NCBI GenBank assembly: GCA_045536025.1 | Contig: JAZSMT010000040.1 | Location: 1 to 10,503 of the forward strand | Length of the DNA: 10,503 nucleotides | Reading direction: 5' to 3' | Source of the DNA: HGM11412 sp045536025 | Lineage (GTDB): Bacteria > Bacillota > Clostridia > Christensenellales > Borkfalkiaceae | Part shown: piece after piece, positions 1 through 6,712 of the stretch | Layout of the letters: each line of letters starts with the position of its first letter | Numbering within the stretch: the first letter of the stretch is position 1 | Notes under the pieces: generated by a model | Databases searched by the model: none | Seen by the model: the letters and a program-made list of their open reading frames with translations, nothing else | What the model was told of the DNA's origin: nothing | Position numbers and translations under genes: made by a program

Positions 1-15
1 ATTTGTATCTTTCAT
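1..15 (-). CDS. tnpA: IS200-type transposase TnpA, first five codons only (partial)
   Basis: Only ATG and four codons (M-K-D-T-N) are inside the window, and the gene continues past position 1. A textbook AGGAGG (23-28 read on the minus strand) lies 7 bases upstream of the ATG. In the family, TnpA is a small Y1 HUH single-strand transposase that cuts and joins hairpin-marked ends. The identity is inferred from the N-terminal residues together with the hairpin arrangement upstream, because no catalytic residue is visible. Confidence 0.55.
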
Positions 16-21
16 TAGATG

Positions 22-75
22 ACCTCCTGTGTTTTACTCTTGTGTGGACTACTTGAGTATTTTACCACAGGAGGT
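22..75 (-). repeat. Inverted repeat that can sequester the tnpA ribosome binding site
   Basis: ACCTCCTGTG (22-31) and CACAGGAGGT (66-75) are perfect 10-bp reverse complements. In a minus-strand RNA the second arm contains the AGGAGG of tnpA and the first arm contains its complement CCTCCT. A transcript long enough to hold both arms would fold the ribosome binding site into a stem. Sequestering stems of this kind are known from IS200, and similar fold-back control is known from IS10. Confidence 0.65.
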
Positions 76-87
76 TTTCTTATGCAA
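59..87 (-). promoter_or_regulatory. Predicted native promoter of tnpA
   Basis: On the minus strand TTGCAT (82-87) and TAAAAT (59-64) are separated by exactly 17 bases, and the -10 box is preceded by TGG, giving an extended -10. Transcription would start near 51-53. That is downstream of the upstream arm (66-75) of the inverted repeat that can hide the tnpA ribosome binding site. Predicted by eye from consensus. Confidence 0.5.
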
Positions 88-103
88 AGGTTAACCACTT
101 TAG

Positions 104-126
104 AACCACGGGACTATCCCGTGGTT
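104..126 (-). repeat. Perfect 10-bp hairpin of the insertion-sequence end
   Basis: AACCACGGGA (104-113) and TCCCGTGGTT (117-126) pair perfectly around a 3-base loop. There is only a weak T tract on the plus side and none on the minus side, so it is a poor terminator. In IS200/IS605 elements a subterminal hairpin of this kind is the structure recognised by TnpA. It may also slow transcription entering the element. Confidence 0.6.
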
Positions 127-135
127 TTCACAAAC

Positions 136-182
136 AAAAAAAGCTAAACGGAAAGTTTAATCTCTTCCTGTTTAGCTTTTTT
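136..182. terminator. Bidirectional rho-independent terminator of the AraC-type regulator gene
   Basis: AAAAAAGCTAAAC (137-149) pairs with GTTTAGCTTTTTT (170-182), and GGAA with TTCC extends the stem past one bulged base. Both strands end in a T run. It sits 34 bases beyond the stop codon of the minus-strand regulator gene and would also stop plus-strand transcripts leaving the insertion sequence. Confidence 0.85.
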
Positions 183-216
183 ATTGTGTCAATCAAAATT
201 AAAATCGCGTTTTTTA

Positions 217-1050
217 TTATGAAAGTTTTCTATATTTAAGCGGTGAAACACCATACAATTTTTTGAAAACCTTGCTAAAATAAGATAAACTTGAAAAGCC
301 AACTTCAAACGCAATGTCGCTTAACGACTTATCTGAAAACATAAGTAGCGATAAAGACAATTCGCACCTTTTTTTGTTTATGTAATCTTTTACAGTAGTG
401 TTGAAGTGAGCGTAAAATAATTTATACACCAAACTAACCGATACGAAGTTTTGTTGCGCTATATATTCTACGGAAAGTGGAGCTTGTATATTGTTGTTAA
501 TAAAATTTACAAGGGTATCCAAGGTAGACGATTTAATGGGTTTAAATATGTTTTCAAGTAATAGGTGTTTAGCCAAAATGGACGCAAGGTTTATTATGCT
601 TTTAATAAACTCTTCGTTTTTAATCGGCAACGCTCCGTATAAATCTTCTAACTTTTTAGTGTCTAATTCGTCGTTTACAAAACCTCGCTTAACGTTTTTA
701 AAATTATCTTCAACTTTTAATTGCCCAAGTAAAATGTATCCTAAAATAGATTGATTGTGTATTATAGGTATCGCTATATCAAGTAGCCCTGCATGACAAA
801 CGTGAGAAACGGGTTGTTTTTTTTCTTTACACTTTTTAAGCAATGCGTAATCGCATATAAGGCATTTTGAACTTAATACAAAATTTGAATTTATATACTT
901 GCAGTATTCGTTAGCCGAAGCCTTTTCAGTATATTGTAATCGTGAAAAATTAGAGTCTAGTATAGACAAATTTATACCGGTAGCGCTAAAAAAATCGTAA
1001 GTAATGTCCGTCATTGTATTCATTTTATAAGATAGTGATAAATTTGACAT
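217..1050 (-). CDS. AraC-family transcriptional regulator with N-terminal PocR sensory domain
   Basis: A 277-residue regulator. Residues about 14-165 resemble the PocR ligand-binding domain. They include a cysteine set (C50, C63, C66, C74, C85) and the stretch HVCHAGLLDIAIPI followed by LGYILLGQ, typical of that domain. Residues about 175-275 form the two helix-turn-helix units of the AraC family, ending SDIAFEVGFSSLSYFSKVFKKLYGVSPLKYR. An in-frame TTG at 1095 would give 15 more residues, but it lies upstream of the -10 box. The ATG at 1050 is preceded by AAAGGA at a suitable distance and is preferred. The gene is divergent from the isomerase operon, which it probably controls in response to a small-molecule inducer. 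The ligand is unknown: the family prototype responds to 1,2-propanediol, but nothing nearby supports that here. Confidence 0.88.
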   Translation of the reverse strand: MSNLSLSYKMNTMTDITYDFFSATGINLSILDSNFSRLQYTEKASANEYCKYINSNFVLSSKCLICDYALLKKCKEKKQPVSHVCHAGLLDIAIPIIHNQSILGYILLGQLKVEDNFKNVKRGFVNDELDTKKLEDLYGALPIKNEEFIKSIINLASILAKHLLLENIFKPIKSSTLDTLVNFINNNIQAPLSVEYIAQQNFVSVSLVYKLFYAHFNTTVKDYINKKRCELSLSLLMFSDKSLSDIAFEVGFSSLSYFSKVFKKLYGVSPLKYRKLS

Positions 1051-1079
1051 GGCAATTCCTTTAATGAAAGTATGTTTAT

Positions 1080-1108
1080 AGTATAACATATTCAAAAAAA
1101 GAAAGCAA
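1080..1108 (-). promoter_or_regulatory. Predicted sigma-A promoter of the AraC-type regulator
   Basis: On the minus strand TTGCTT (1103-1108) and TATACT (1080-1085) are 17 bases apart, with TGT directly before the -10 box (extended -10). The leader to the ATG at 1050 would be about 25 bases. This promoter rules out the upstream TTG codon at 1093-1095 as the start. Confidence 0.6.
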
Positions 1109-1150
1109 ACGAAAGGTGTAAATTAGTACAAAAAACGTAAAAAATTAATC

Positions 1151-1179
1151 TTGTAAGTATACGATACACATGGTATAAT
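1151..1179 (+). promoter_or_regulatory. Predicted sigma-A promoter of the isomerase operon
   Basis: TTGTAA (1151-1156) and a perfect TATAAT (1174-1179) are 17 bases apart, and TGG precedes the -10 box (extended -10). Transcription should start near 1186, leaving a leader of about 60 bases with a weak GGGG/CCCC stem (1195-1211) and a strong AGGAGG (1235-1240) 7 bases before the ATG. An imperfectly centred dyad GTAT-ACG-ATAC (1157-1167) fills the spacer and could be an operator. No riboswitch fold was recognised. Confidence 0.75.
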
Positions 1180-1247
1180 TTGTTTATAAGACGTGGGGAA
1201 AAATAACCCCCGATTAAAAGAGGTAAAAATTTTTAGGAGGACAAATT

Positions 1248-3059
1248 ATGCCAGTATATGAATCCATAAAAAATGCTGACAACAAAATCGTTATTTCTGC
1301 TAAAAATAGAGATAGCGTAACCTTCGGTTGGGAAAAAGTAGTTGATAAAATTGCTTCTCTTGTTGACTCAACTGATAAAAACATTGCCCTTGACGGTTGG
1401 TACGGTATTGACTTTGCTAAAATTGCAAACGCCGTTGCTGACAAATTAAAGGCAAAAGGCTTAAGGGTAGAACTTTTTCCTGCTTCATCTCTTTACAAGA
1501 CTAGAGATGAAATTATCGCTTACAACGCACCGTTTGTAACAGAAGACCCTGGTTTTGGTAAAGTTAACAAATTCGGCGTTGTTGAGGATATTATGAACGC
1601 TGACGCTATTAAGAGCTTAAAAGCTAAACTTGCTTCAAGCGTAGTAGTTATCGTTTACGGCGAAGGTGCTTCAATTAAAGAACTTGCCGACCTCTACGCA
1701 GTTAAATGCTACGTTGATAACACTCACCAAAAAGTTCAATGGGATATGTGGGAAGGTAGACTTAATACTTTCGGCGCTACCACCCCTACGAAAGACTATA
1801 ACTGGAAAGAATATAACTATTCTGACTACTATATGTTAAAACGCCAAAAAGACTTTATGTATGGCGCAATGGATTTCTACGTAGAAAACTATTTCGAAGA
1901 CGACCTTGTTTTAATCCCAAGAGTTGCTTACGACGAAATTATGTCTACACTTGTTAAATATCCTATCCACGAAGTTAAAATTTTCAGCCCGGGCCCTTGG
2001 GGTGCTTACAGATACTTAGATATGGATTACGGCGTTGAAGGTCTTGCTAACAATGCATGGAACAAAATCGCTGGTCCTGAACTTCGTATTCTTATTGATT
2101 TCGGTGGTGAAAGAAGCATTAATATGCCTATGCTTAACGCAATGCAATACGGTAAGGAACTCGTTGGTGAGCTTATCGACAAACAATATCCCGGCTTATT
2201 CCCGCTTGATATTTGGCTTGACGACGGTTGGCACCCAACCCCGCAACCCGCTGAAAGAATTTCAATGCCTATGCATATTCACCCGTCAAGCAAATACGTA
2301 GCAGACCATTTCGACGAACCTCTTGGCAGATATGAAACTTACTATATTGCTGAAGCGTACGAAGGTGCAAACACTTGGATGGGCTTCCACGACGGTGCTG
2401 ATATCGAAGAGTGGGAAAGACTTTGTGAAGAGTCGCAAAACATTAAACCTATCGAAAACTGGAAAGATTTTATTGCTAACTGGCCAAGCAAGGAAGGCGA
2501 CCTTTACCTTATTCCGCCAGGAACAATGCACGGCCACGGCGGTAACCAAATGGTACTTGAAATGGATACTAACCCATCTATTAACGGTACGGAATATTCT
2601 TTCTTTGAATATGACTTTGCAAGACCGTCTTGGGACGACAACAAGAAATCAATGACTGGTAAACCGCTTAAAATGCACCTTGAACATGGTAGAAACATGG
2701 AAAAGACCAGAAGAGCATCTTGGGTTAAAGATAACCTTTTATCTACTCCTAAGGTTATTAAATGGACTAAAGATTATTATATTGACCAATATAAATCTAC
2801 TCCCGTTATGCCATATCACGTTGAAAGAATTCACTTTGAAAAAGTGGGCGAATATTCAACCGAAGGTAAATTTATGAACATGCTTACTTTAACCGTTGGT
2901 TCAAAAGTAACCGTTCGTTCTAAGTCTAACCCGGAATACTACGCAATTTGCGATAAATTCCAAACCTTAGTAGTTCCTGCATCTTTCGGTGATTACGAAA
3001 TTATCAACGAAGAAGGTGGACGCGTAACTTGCGTTATCCAAAAATGGAAAAAGGGTTAA
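1248..3059 (+). CDS. Class I mannose-6-phosphate isomerase-like protein with N-terminal degenerate P-loop (kinase-like) domain
   Basis: 603 residues, far longer than a plain class I phosphomannose isomerase (roughly 300-400). The C-terminal half (about 290-600) is a cupin-type isomerase with probable metal ligands in MHIH (H343, H345), the following E369 (YYIAEAYEG) and PPGTMHGHGG (H428, H430). The family interconverts mannose 6-phosphate and fructose 6-phosphate. The N-terminal part (about 40-200) resembles uridine-kinase-like P-loop proteins: DGWYGIDFAK sits where a Walker A loop would be but lacks the GK[ST] signature, followed by TEDPGFGK and VVVIVYGEGAS. Long isomerases of this layout occur in Clostridia. 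First gene of the operon, with AGGAGG 7 bases before ATG. The true substrate, free or phosphorylated, cannot be told from sequence. Confidence 0.8.
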   Translation: MPVYESIKNADNKIVISAKNRDSVTFGWEKVVDKIASLVDSTDKNIALDGWYGIDFAKIANAVADKLKAKGLRVELFPASSLYKTRDEIIAYNAPFVTEDPGFGKVNKFGVVEDIMNADAIKSLKAKLASSVVVIVYGEGASIKELADLYAVKCYVDNTHQKVQWDMWEGRLNTFGATTPTKDYNWKEYNYSDYYMLKRQKDFMYGAMDFYVENYFEDDLVLIPRVAYDEIMSTLVKYPIHEVKIFSPGPWGAYRYLDMDYGVEGLANNAWNKIAGPELRILIDFGGERSINMPMLNAMQYGKELVGELIDKQYPGLFPLDIWLDDGWHPTPQPAERISMPMHIHPSSKYVADHFDEPLGRYETYYIAEAYEGANTWMGFHDGADIEEWERLCEESQNIKPIENWKDFIANWPSKEGDLYLIPPGTMHGHGGNQMVLEMDTNPSINGTEYSFFEYDFARPSWDDNKKSMTGKPLKMHLEHGRNMEKTRRASWVKDNLLSTPKVIKWTKDYYIDQYKSTPVMPYHVERIHFEKVGEYSTEGKFMNMLTLTVGSKVTVRSKSNPEYYAICDKFQTLVVPASFGDYEIINEEGGRVTCVIQKWKKG

Positions 3060-3097
3060 TTTTATAAATTTATAGATAATCTATTAAGCTAAAAAAT

Positions 3098-3141
3098 ACG
3101 AGCCGTGATTGAAAGTATTTATATTTTCTAACATGGCTCGT
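3098..3141 (+). terminator. Hairpin between first and second operon genes, possible attenuator or weak terminator
   Basis: ACGAGCCGTG (3098-3107) pairs with CATGGCTCGT (3132-3141), with one G-U pair, around a 24-base loop, and is followed by TATTTT. The long loop and short T run make it a weak terminator at best. It more likely reduces read-through into the downstream isomerases or stabilises the 3' end of the first gene's message. No separate promoter was recognised downstream of it. Confidence 0.45.
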
Positions 3142-3194
3142 TATTTTAAAAGCAAATAAAAATCCCACTACCATGGTGGAAAATGGAGATAATT

Positions 3195-4499
3195 ATGGAA
3201 ATAAAAGTAGCACTCGTTTCGCTAGCTTGTCCGGTTGAAGTTGGATACGACCAAGCGTTGCCATTACTTAACCAAACGGTTAAAACAATGAAAGAGCAAG
3301 GCGTTTCTTGTGAAAATACCGGCGTGGTTATGCACGACCTTGAAACCGTTCGTCAAGCAGCAGAGAAACTTAAAGGTACGGATGCTGACGTGCTTATGAT
3401 TTCAATTGCAACTTGGAGTGAAGACCATCATCTTTTAGATTTGTTATCTTACGTTGATATGCCTTTAATTTTAAGAGCTTATCCCGCTTTTGATACCGGT
3501 TCGCTTTGTTGCGCACATCAAATTAGCGCGGTGTTTAGAGATATCGGCAAAACCTGCGAATTCGTATACGGCGATGCTGACGACGAAGATTGCGTCAAAG
3601 AAATTAAAACTATTGCAACCGCTTACGCACTTAAAAACTCTATGGCAAAAACGAGAGTTGGCGCAATCGGTGGTAGAGTTAAGGGTATGACTGAAATTGC
3701 ATACGACGAGTTTGCAATTAAAGAAAAGCTCGGTTCAAGAGTGGTTAACCTTGACGAAAAGGAAATGACTGAAAAAGTAGCGAGTATTTCTAATGAAGAA
3801 GCTCAAGCGCTTTTAGATGAGAAGAAAGATATTTTAAGCCCTTGTAAAGTTACCGCTACTAAAGAAAGTATGCTTGAATCAATAAAATTTTATAAAGCAA
3901 TGAAAGATTTAGCAAGCGAATACGAATTACAGGCACTTTCGGTTAAATGTTATACGACTTATATGGGCAAGGTTTGCTTAGGCTACTCACTTTTAGCAGA
4001 AGAAGGAATAGTTGGCTCTTGCGAGGGCGACGTTACTAACGCGTTAACTATGAAACTTATGTATGATTTAAGTGGTAAACCTATCAATAATACCGACCTT
4101 TTATATCCAGACGAAAAAGCAAATACCATTTTGTTTGCTCACTGCGGTTCGTCAGGCTTTTCTATTGCGGAGGGTGAAATTGATTTAGCACCCGTTAGAC
4201 TTATGGAAAGGGGCGTATGCAGTAAATTCGTAGTTAAACCCGGTAAAGTTACCGCTGTTAATATTTGTGGTCACGGTGATAAGTTCCGACTTTCTTTTAT
4301 GGTTGGTGACGCCGTGCCTTGCGGTATGGAATTCCCTGGTAATCCGGTTAAAATTAAATTTGACAAGCCGGTTAGCCAAATCAATCGCGAAATTATGAAT
4401 AACGGTATAGGCCATCACTGGATGGTCGCTTACGGCGATTTTAGCGAAGAACTTAAATATTTCTGTAAAATAAACAATATTTTATGTTATGAAATTTGA
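3195..4499 (+). CDS. L-fucose/L-arabinose isomerase-family protein
   Basis: 434 residues of the FucI/AraA fold, an Mn-dependent aldose-ketose isomerase family. The N-terminal alpha/beta part includes VLMISIATWSEDH and LRAYPAFDTGS. The C-terminal catalytic part has LSVKCYTTYMGKVCLG, then SCEGDVTNALTM with probable metal and catalytic acids E277 and D279, FAHCGSSGFS, and GHHWMVAYGD (H407, H408) near the C-terminus. It is shorter than FucI (about 590) or AraA (about 500), so the substrate is uncertain. Short members of this fold act on other sugars, including sulfoquinovose, but no sulfonate gene is seen here. The ATG at 3195 has GGAG six bases upstream; an in-frame ATG at 3183 has only a poorly placed GGTGG. 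The next gene follows after 11 bases. Confidence 0.82.
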   Translation: MEIKVALVSLACPVEVGYDQALPLLNQTVKTMKEQGVSCENTGVVMHDLETVRQAAEKLKGTDADVLMISIATWSEDHHLLDLLSYVDMPLILRAYPAFDTGSLCCAHQISAVFRDIGKTCEFVYGDADDEDCVKEIKTIATAYALKNSMAKTRVGAIGGRVKGMTEIAYDEFAIKEKLGSRVVNLDEKEMTEKVASISNEEAQALLDEKKDILSPCKVTATKESMLESIKFYKAMKDLASEYELQALSVKCYTTYMGKVCLGYSLLAEEGIVGSCEGDVTNALTMKLMYDLSGKPINNTDLLYPDEKANTILFAHCGSSGFSIAEGEIDLAPVRLMERGVCSKFVVKPGKVTAVNICGHGDKFRLSFMVGDAVPCGMEFPGNPVKIKFDKPVSQINREIMNNGIGHHWMVAYGDFSEELKYFCKINNILCYEI

Positions 4500-4510
4500 A
4501 GGAGTAAATT

Positions 4511-5188
4511 ATGAAACGTTCAGAAATAAATGCAATAATGCGCAACGCATTACAACTTTTTGACGAATATAAAATTAAACTTCCTAAGTTTTTACACTGG
4601 TCTCCCGAAGACTGGAAAACTAAGGGCGACGAAGTTCAAGAAATTAAAGACAATATGCTCGGTTGGGATATTACCGACTTCGGTAGCGGTGACTTCAATA
4701 AAATTGGCTTGTTTTTAATTACACTTCGTAACGGAAATCAACGTATGAAAGATAAATATCCAAAGCCGTACGCTGAAAAACTTATGGTGGTTAAAGAAAA
4801 ACAAATCACGCCTATGCACTACCATTTTTCTAAAATGGAAGATATTATAAATGCAGGTGGTGGCAACTTAATTATTAAGTTATACAACTCAACTAAAGAG
4901 AATACTCTTGACGATACTGACGTTAACGTAGTTATCGATGGTGTTAAACACACTTTCCCCGCAGGTACGGAAGTTCGCTTAGAACCTGGTCAAAGCGTAA
5001 CCTTAACTCCATTTCTTTTCCACAGATTTTGGGGTGAAGAAGGCAAAGGCACGGTAATCGTTCGTGAAGTATCTATGTGTAACGACGATTCTAACGACAA
5101 CCTTTTCTACGATAAAGCAGGGCGTTTCCCTGAAATTATAGAAGACGAAGTGCCTCTTCATTTGCTTTGCAACGAATACAATAAATAA
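4511..5188 (+). CDS. D-lyxose isomerase-type cupin (D-lyxose ketol-isomerase family)
   Basis: 225 residues, the normal length for the larger D-lyxose isomerases. A single cupin barrel carries the full metal site: H103 and H105 in PMHYHFSKMED, E110 in the same stretch, and H171 in FLFHRFWGEEG. The family interconverts D-lyxose and D-xylulose, and many members also act on D-mannose/D-fructose or other aldoses sharing the 2,3-configuration. It is the third gene of the operon: its AAGGAG (4499-4504) overlaps the TGA of the preceding gene and lies 6 bases before the ATG, so translation of the two is probably coupled. No signal peptide, hence cytoplasmic. A strong terminator follows. The family call is firm, while the physiological sugar is inferred only from family behaviour. 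Confidence 0.88.
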   Translation: MKRSEINAIMRNALQLFDEYKIKLPKFLHWSPEDWKTKGDEVQEIKDNMLGWDITDFGSGDFNKIGLFLITLRNGNQRMKDKYPKPYAEKLMVVKEKQITPMHYHFSKMEDIINAGGGNLIIKLYNSTKENTLDDTDVNVVIDGVKHTFPAGTEVRLEPGQSVTLTPFLFHRFWGEEGKGTVIVREVSMCNDDSNDNLFYDKAGRFPEIIEDEVPLHLLCNEYNK

Positions 5189-5220
5189 TATTTTCACTAA
5201 CCGATAATCTATCAAATTAA

Positions 5221-5251
5221 AAAGCACACTACTTTCGAAGTAGTGTGCTTT
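5221..5251. terminator. Bidirectional terminator between the isomerase operon and the GH1 gene
   Basis: A perfect 14-bp stem (5221-5234 with 5238-5251; arms AAAGCACACTACTT and its exact complement) has a 3-base loop, with AATTTT on the plus side and AT-rich sequence on the minus side. It lies between the two converging stop codons (5188 and 5295) and serves both genes. Confidence 0.93.
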
Positions 5252-5294
5252 AATTTTGACGTTTACTAAAAATTACTTATAAAATTTTTCAATT

Positions 5295-6674
5295 TTAGTC
5301 AACTGCATTATGTTTAATTACGTCTTTATAATAATAGAAACTCTTTTTAGGCGTACGTGGCTTGTCAGGCTTATCGTATCTAACTTGAATAAGGCCAAAC
5401 GTTAACGAATAACCACCGTTCATACCTTCGGTAGTATCTAAAATCGTCCAGTGATAGTAACCTTTAACAGGATATCCTTCACCAATTAATCTTGATAAAC
5501 CGCGTAAGTGTTCACGCATATAGGAAATACGATAATCGTCTTCAAGCTCTTGTTCGTACGTATCGAGCGAATTTTCTATTTCAGGGTCGTCACTGTAACC
5601 GCGTCTTTTTCTACTAATACCGTTTTCAGATATAAAAAGTTCAGCCTCAGGATATTTTTCGTGAACGTATTTAACGATGTCAAATATACCGCCGGGGTTG
5701 ATAGTAAAACCGTATGCGTCTTTCGCTTCACCCATAATCGTCGCGTAATCCATTACGTCGTTCTTTTCGTATTTAACTTTGTATGCACCGTAGTAATTTA
5801 TACCTATAAAGTCAGTCTTTGTAAAGTTCTCATCCAAATCTTTTTGGTAATCCTTGGGCATATTGTCTTTAATATACGGATATTCAAAAACTTCTTGTGG
5901 ATAATGACCTAAGAAAATAGCATCGCTATACCAGTTAGAATAGAACGCCATATCTCTATCTGCCGCTGCTTGGTCTTGTTCATTAAGTGTTGCACCATAA
6001 GCAAGTTGGAAGTGATTAACAAAACCAATTTTACCAGGTAAACCCATTTCTTTATAAAGTTTAACCGTTTTAAAGTGGGTAATAATCATGTTGTGGCTTG
6101 CTTGAAGAGATTTTTTAATATCCTTTTCAAACGGAGGATGATTGCCCCAAGCATAGCCCGCCATTACGTTACATTGCGGTTCGTTAACGGTTGACCAGTA
6201 AGGAACTTTTTGACCATATTCAGTAAAGCAAGTTTTTGCATAAATTAAATACCAATCAATAAATTCTTTACAGCATACACCGCCCCTTTCATAAATCCAC
6301 ATGGGAAGGTCGCAGTGCCAAAGGTCTATAAATGGAACAATATCGTTTTTGATAAGTTCGTCAAAAAGCCTATGATAGTAGTCAATGCCCGCTTGATTAA
6401 TCTCGTCTGGTCCGTTAGGATAAATTCTAGACCAGGCAATAGAAAACCTAAACGTTTTCAAGCCAAGCTCTTTCATAAGCTTAATATCTTCTTTATATCT
6501 GTGATAAAAATCTGCGCCGTTTTGTGGGTCACCATCTAAAAACCTTTCAGGTAAAATTTTATTAAAATGTTGCCAAGCGTCAACACCTTTACCATCGTCA
6601 CAAGGAGCCGATTCAATTTGTACTGCTGAGGATGCTGCGCCAAATAAGAAATCTTTGGGAAATGTTAATTTCAT
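5295..6674 (-). CDS. Glycoside hydrolase family 1 beta-glycosidase with altered minus-1 subsite
   Basis: 459 residues, full GH1 length, with no signal peptide, so cytoplasmic. The retaining catalytic pair is present: acid/base E165 in STVNEPQ and nucleophile E350 in FISENG. N164, H120, Q19, W409 and E416 also sit at expected positions. Two usually conserved tryptophans are replaced: the HWDLP motif reads HCDLP (C121) and the EW following the LLDNFEW-type motif reads EG (G417). In known GH1 enzymes both contact the glycone sugar near O3, so the bound sugar may not be glucose. The phosphate-binding motif of 6-phospho-beta-glucosidases is not evident. The ATG at 6674 has GTGAGG five bases upstream. 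It converges on the isomerase operon and may feed it with sugar. The family is certain; substrate specificity is not. Confidence 0.92.
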   Translation of the reverse strand: MKLTFPKDFLFGAASSAVQIESAPCDDGKGVDAWQHFNKILPERFLDGDPQNGADFYHRYKEDIKLMKELGLKTFRFSIAWSRIYPNGPDEINQAGIDYYHRLFDELIKNDIVPFIDLWHCDLPMWIYERGGVCCKEFIDWYLIYAKTCFTEYGQKVPYWSTVNEPQCNVMAGYAWGNHPPFEKDIKKSLQASHNMIITHFKTVKLYKEMGLPGKIGFVNHFQLAYGATLNEQDQAAADRDMAFYSNWYSDAIFLGHYPQEVFEYPYIKDNMPKDYQKDLDENFTKTDFIGINYYGAYKVKYEKNDVMDYATIMGEAKDAYGFTINPGGIFDIVKYVHEKYPEAELFISENGISRKRRGYSDDPEIENSLDTYEQELEDDYRISYMREHLRGLSRLIGEGYPVKGYYHWTILDTTEGMNGGYSLTFGLIQVRYDKPDKPRTPKKSFYYYKDVIKHNAVD

Positions 6675-6712
6675 AAAAACCTCACTAATTTAAAGTTAAT
6701 ATCTATAGTATA

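Larger units (their letters stand above)
1..135 (-). mobile_element. Left end of an IS200-family (IS200/IS605) insertion sequence, truncated by the window edge
   Basis: Read on the minus strand, this stretch has the layout of an IS200 left end. An end-proximal perfect hairpin (104-126) comes first, then a short leader, a second inverted repeat covering the ribosome binding site (22-31 with 66-75), and a start codon opening MKDTN. From memory, that is a common N-terminus for IS200 TnpA transposases of Firmicutes. Such elements lack terminal inverted repeats and make no target duplication, so the outer boundary cannot be read exactly. It should lie a few to about twenty bases beyond the hairpin, near 127-145, just before the terminator of the regulator gene. 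The rest of the element lies outside the window. The call rests on layout plus only five residues. Confidence 0.68.

Noticed and set aside
82..147. A 21-codon plus-strand frame with AGGAGG seven bases before its ATG
   Set aside because: Its ribosome binding site is simply the complement of the inverted-repeat arm that faces tnpA. Its codons run through the insertion-sequence hairpin and into the terminator arm. Better explained as part of the IS200 end than as a gene.
1051..1095. Extension of the AraC-type regulator to a TTG start at 1095
   Set aside because: The TTG lies upstream of the predicted -10 box (1080-1085), while the ATG at 1050 has a Shine-Dalgarno sequence. The extra 15 residues are unlikely to be translated.
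1096..1247. cre site at the isomerase operon promoter
   Set aside because: The best alignment, around the CG of the spacer dyad, misses too many fixed positions of the consensus on both sides.
3183..3194. Alternative upstream ATG of the FucI/AraA-family gene
   Set aside because: Only a poor GGTGG lies upstream at bad spacing, whereas GGAG is correctly placed for the ATG at 3195.
3183..4499. Sulfoquinovose isomerase as the specific identity of the FucI/AraA-fold gene
   Set aside because: Length would permit it, but no sulfosugar transaldolase, transketolase, sulfonate exporter or sulfoquinovosidase is nearby. The glycosidase here is GH1, not GH31.
5508..5912. A 134-codon plus-strand frame inside the GH1 gene
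   Set aside because: Antisense shadow of a full-length, clearly recognised enzyme, with no family resemblance.
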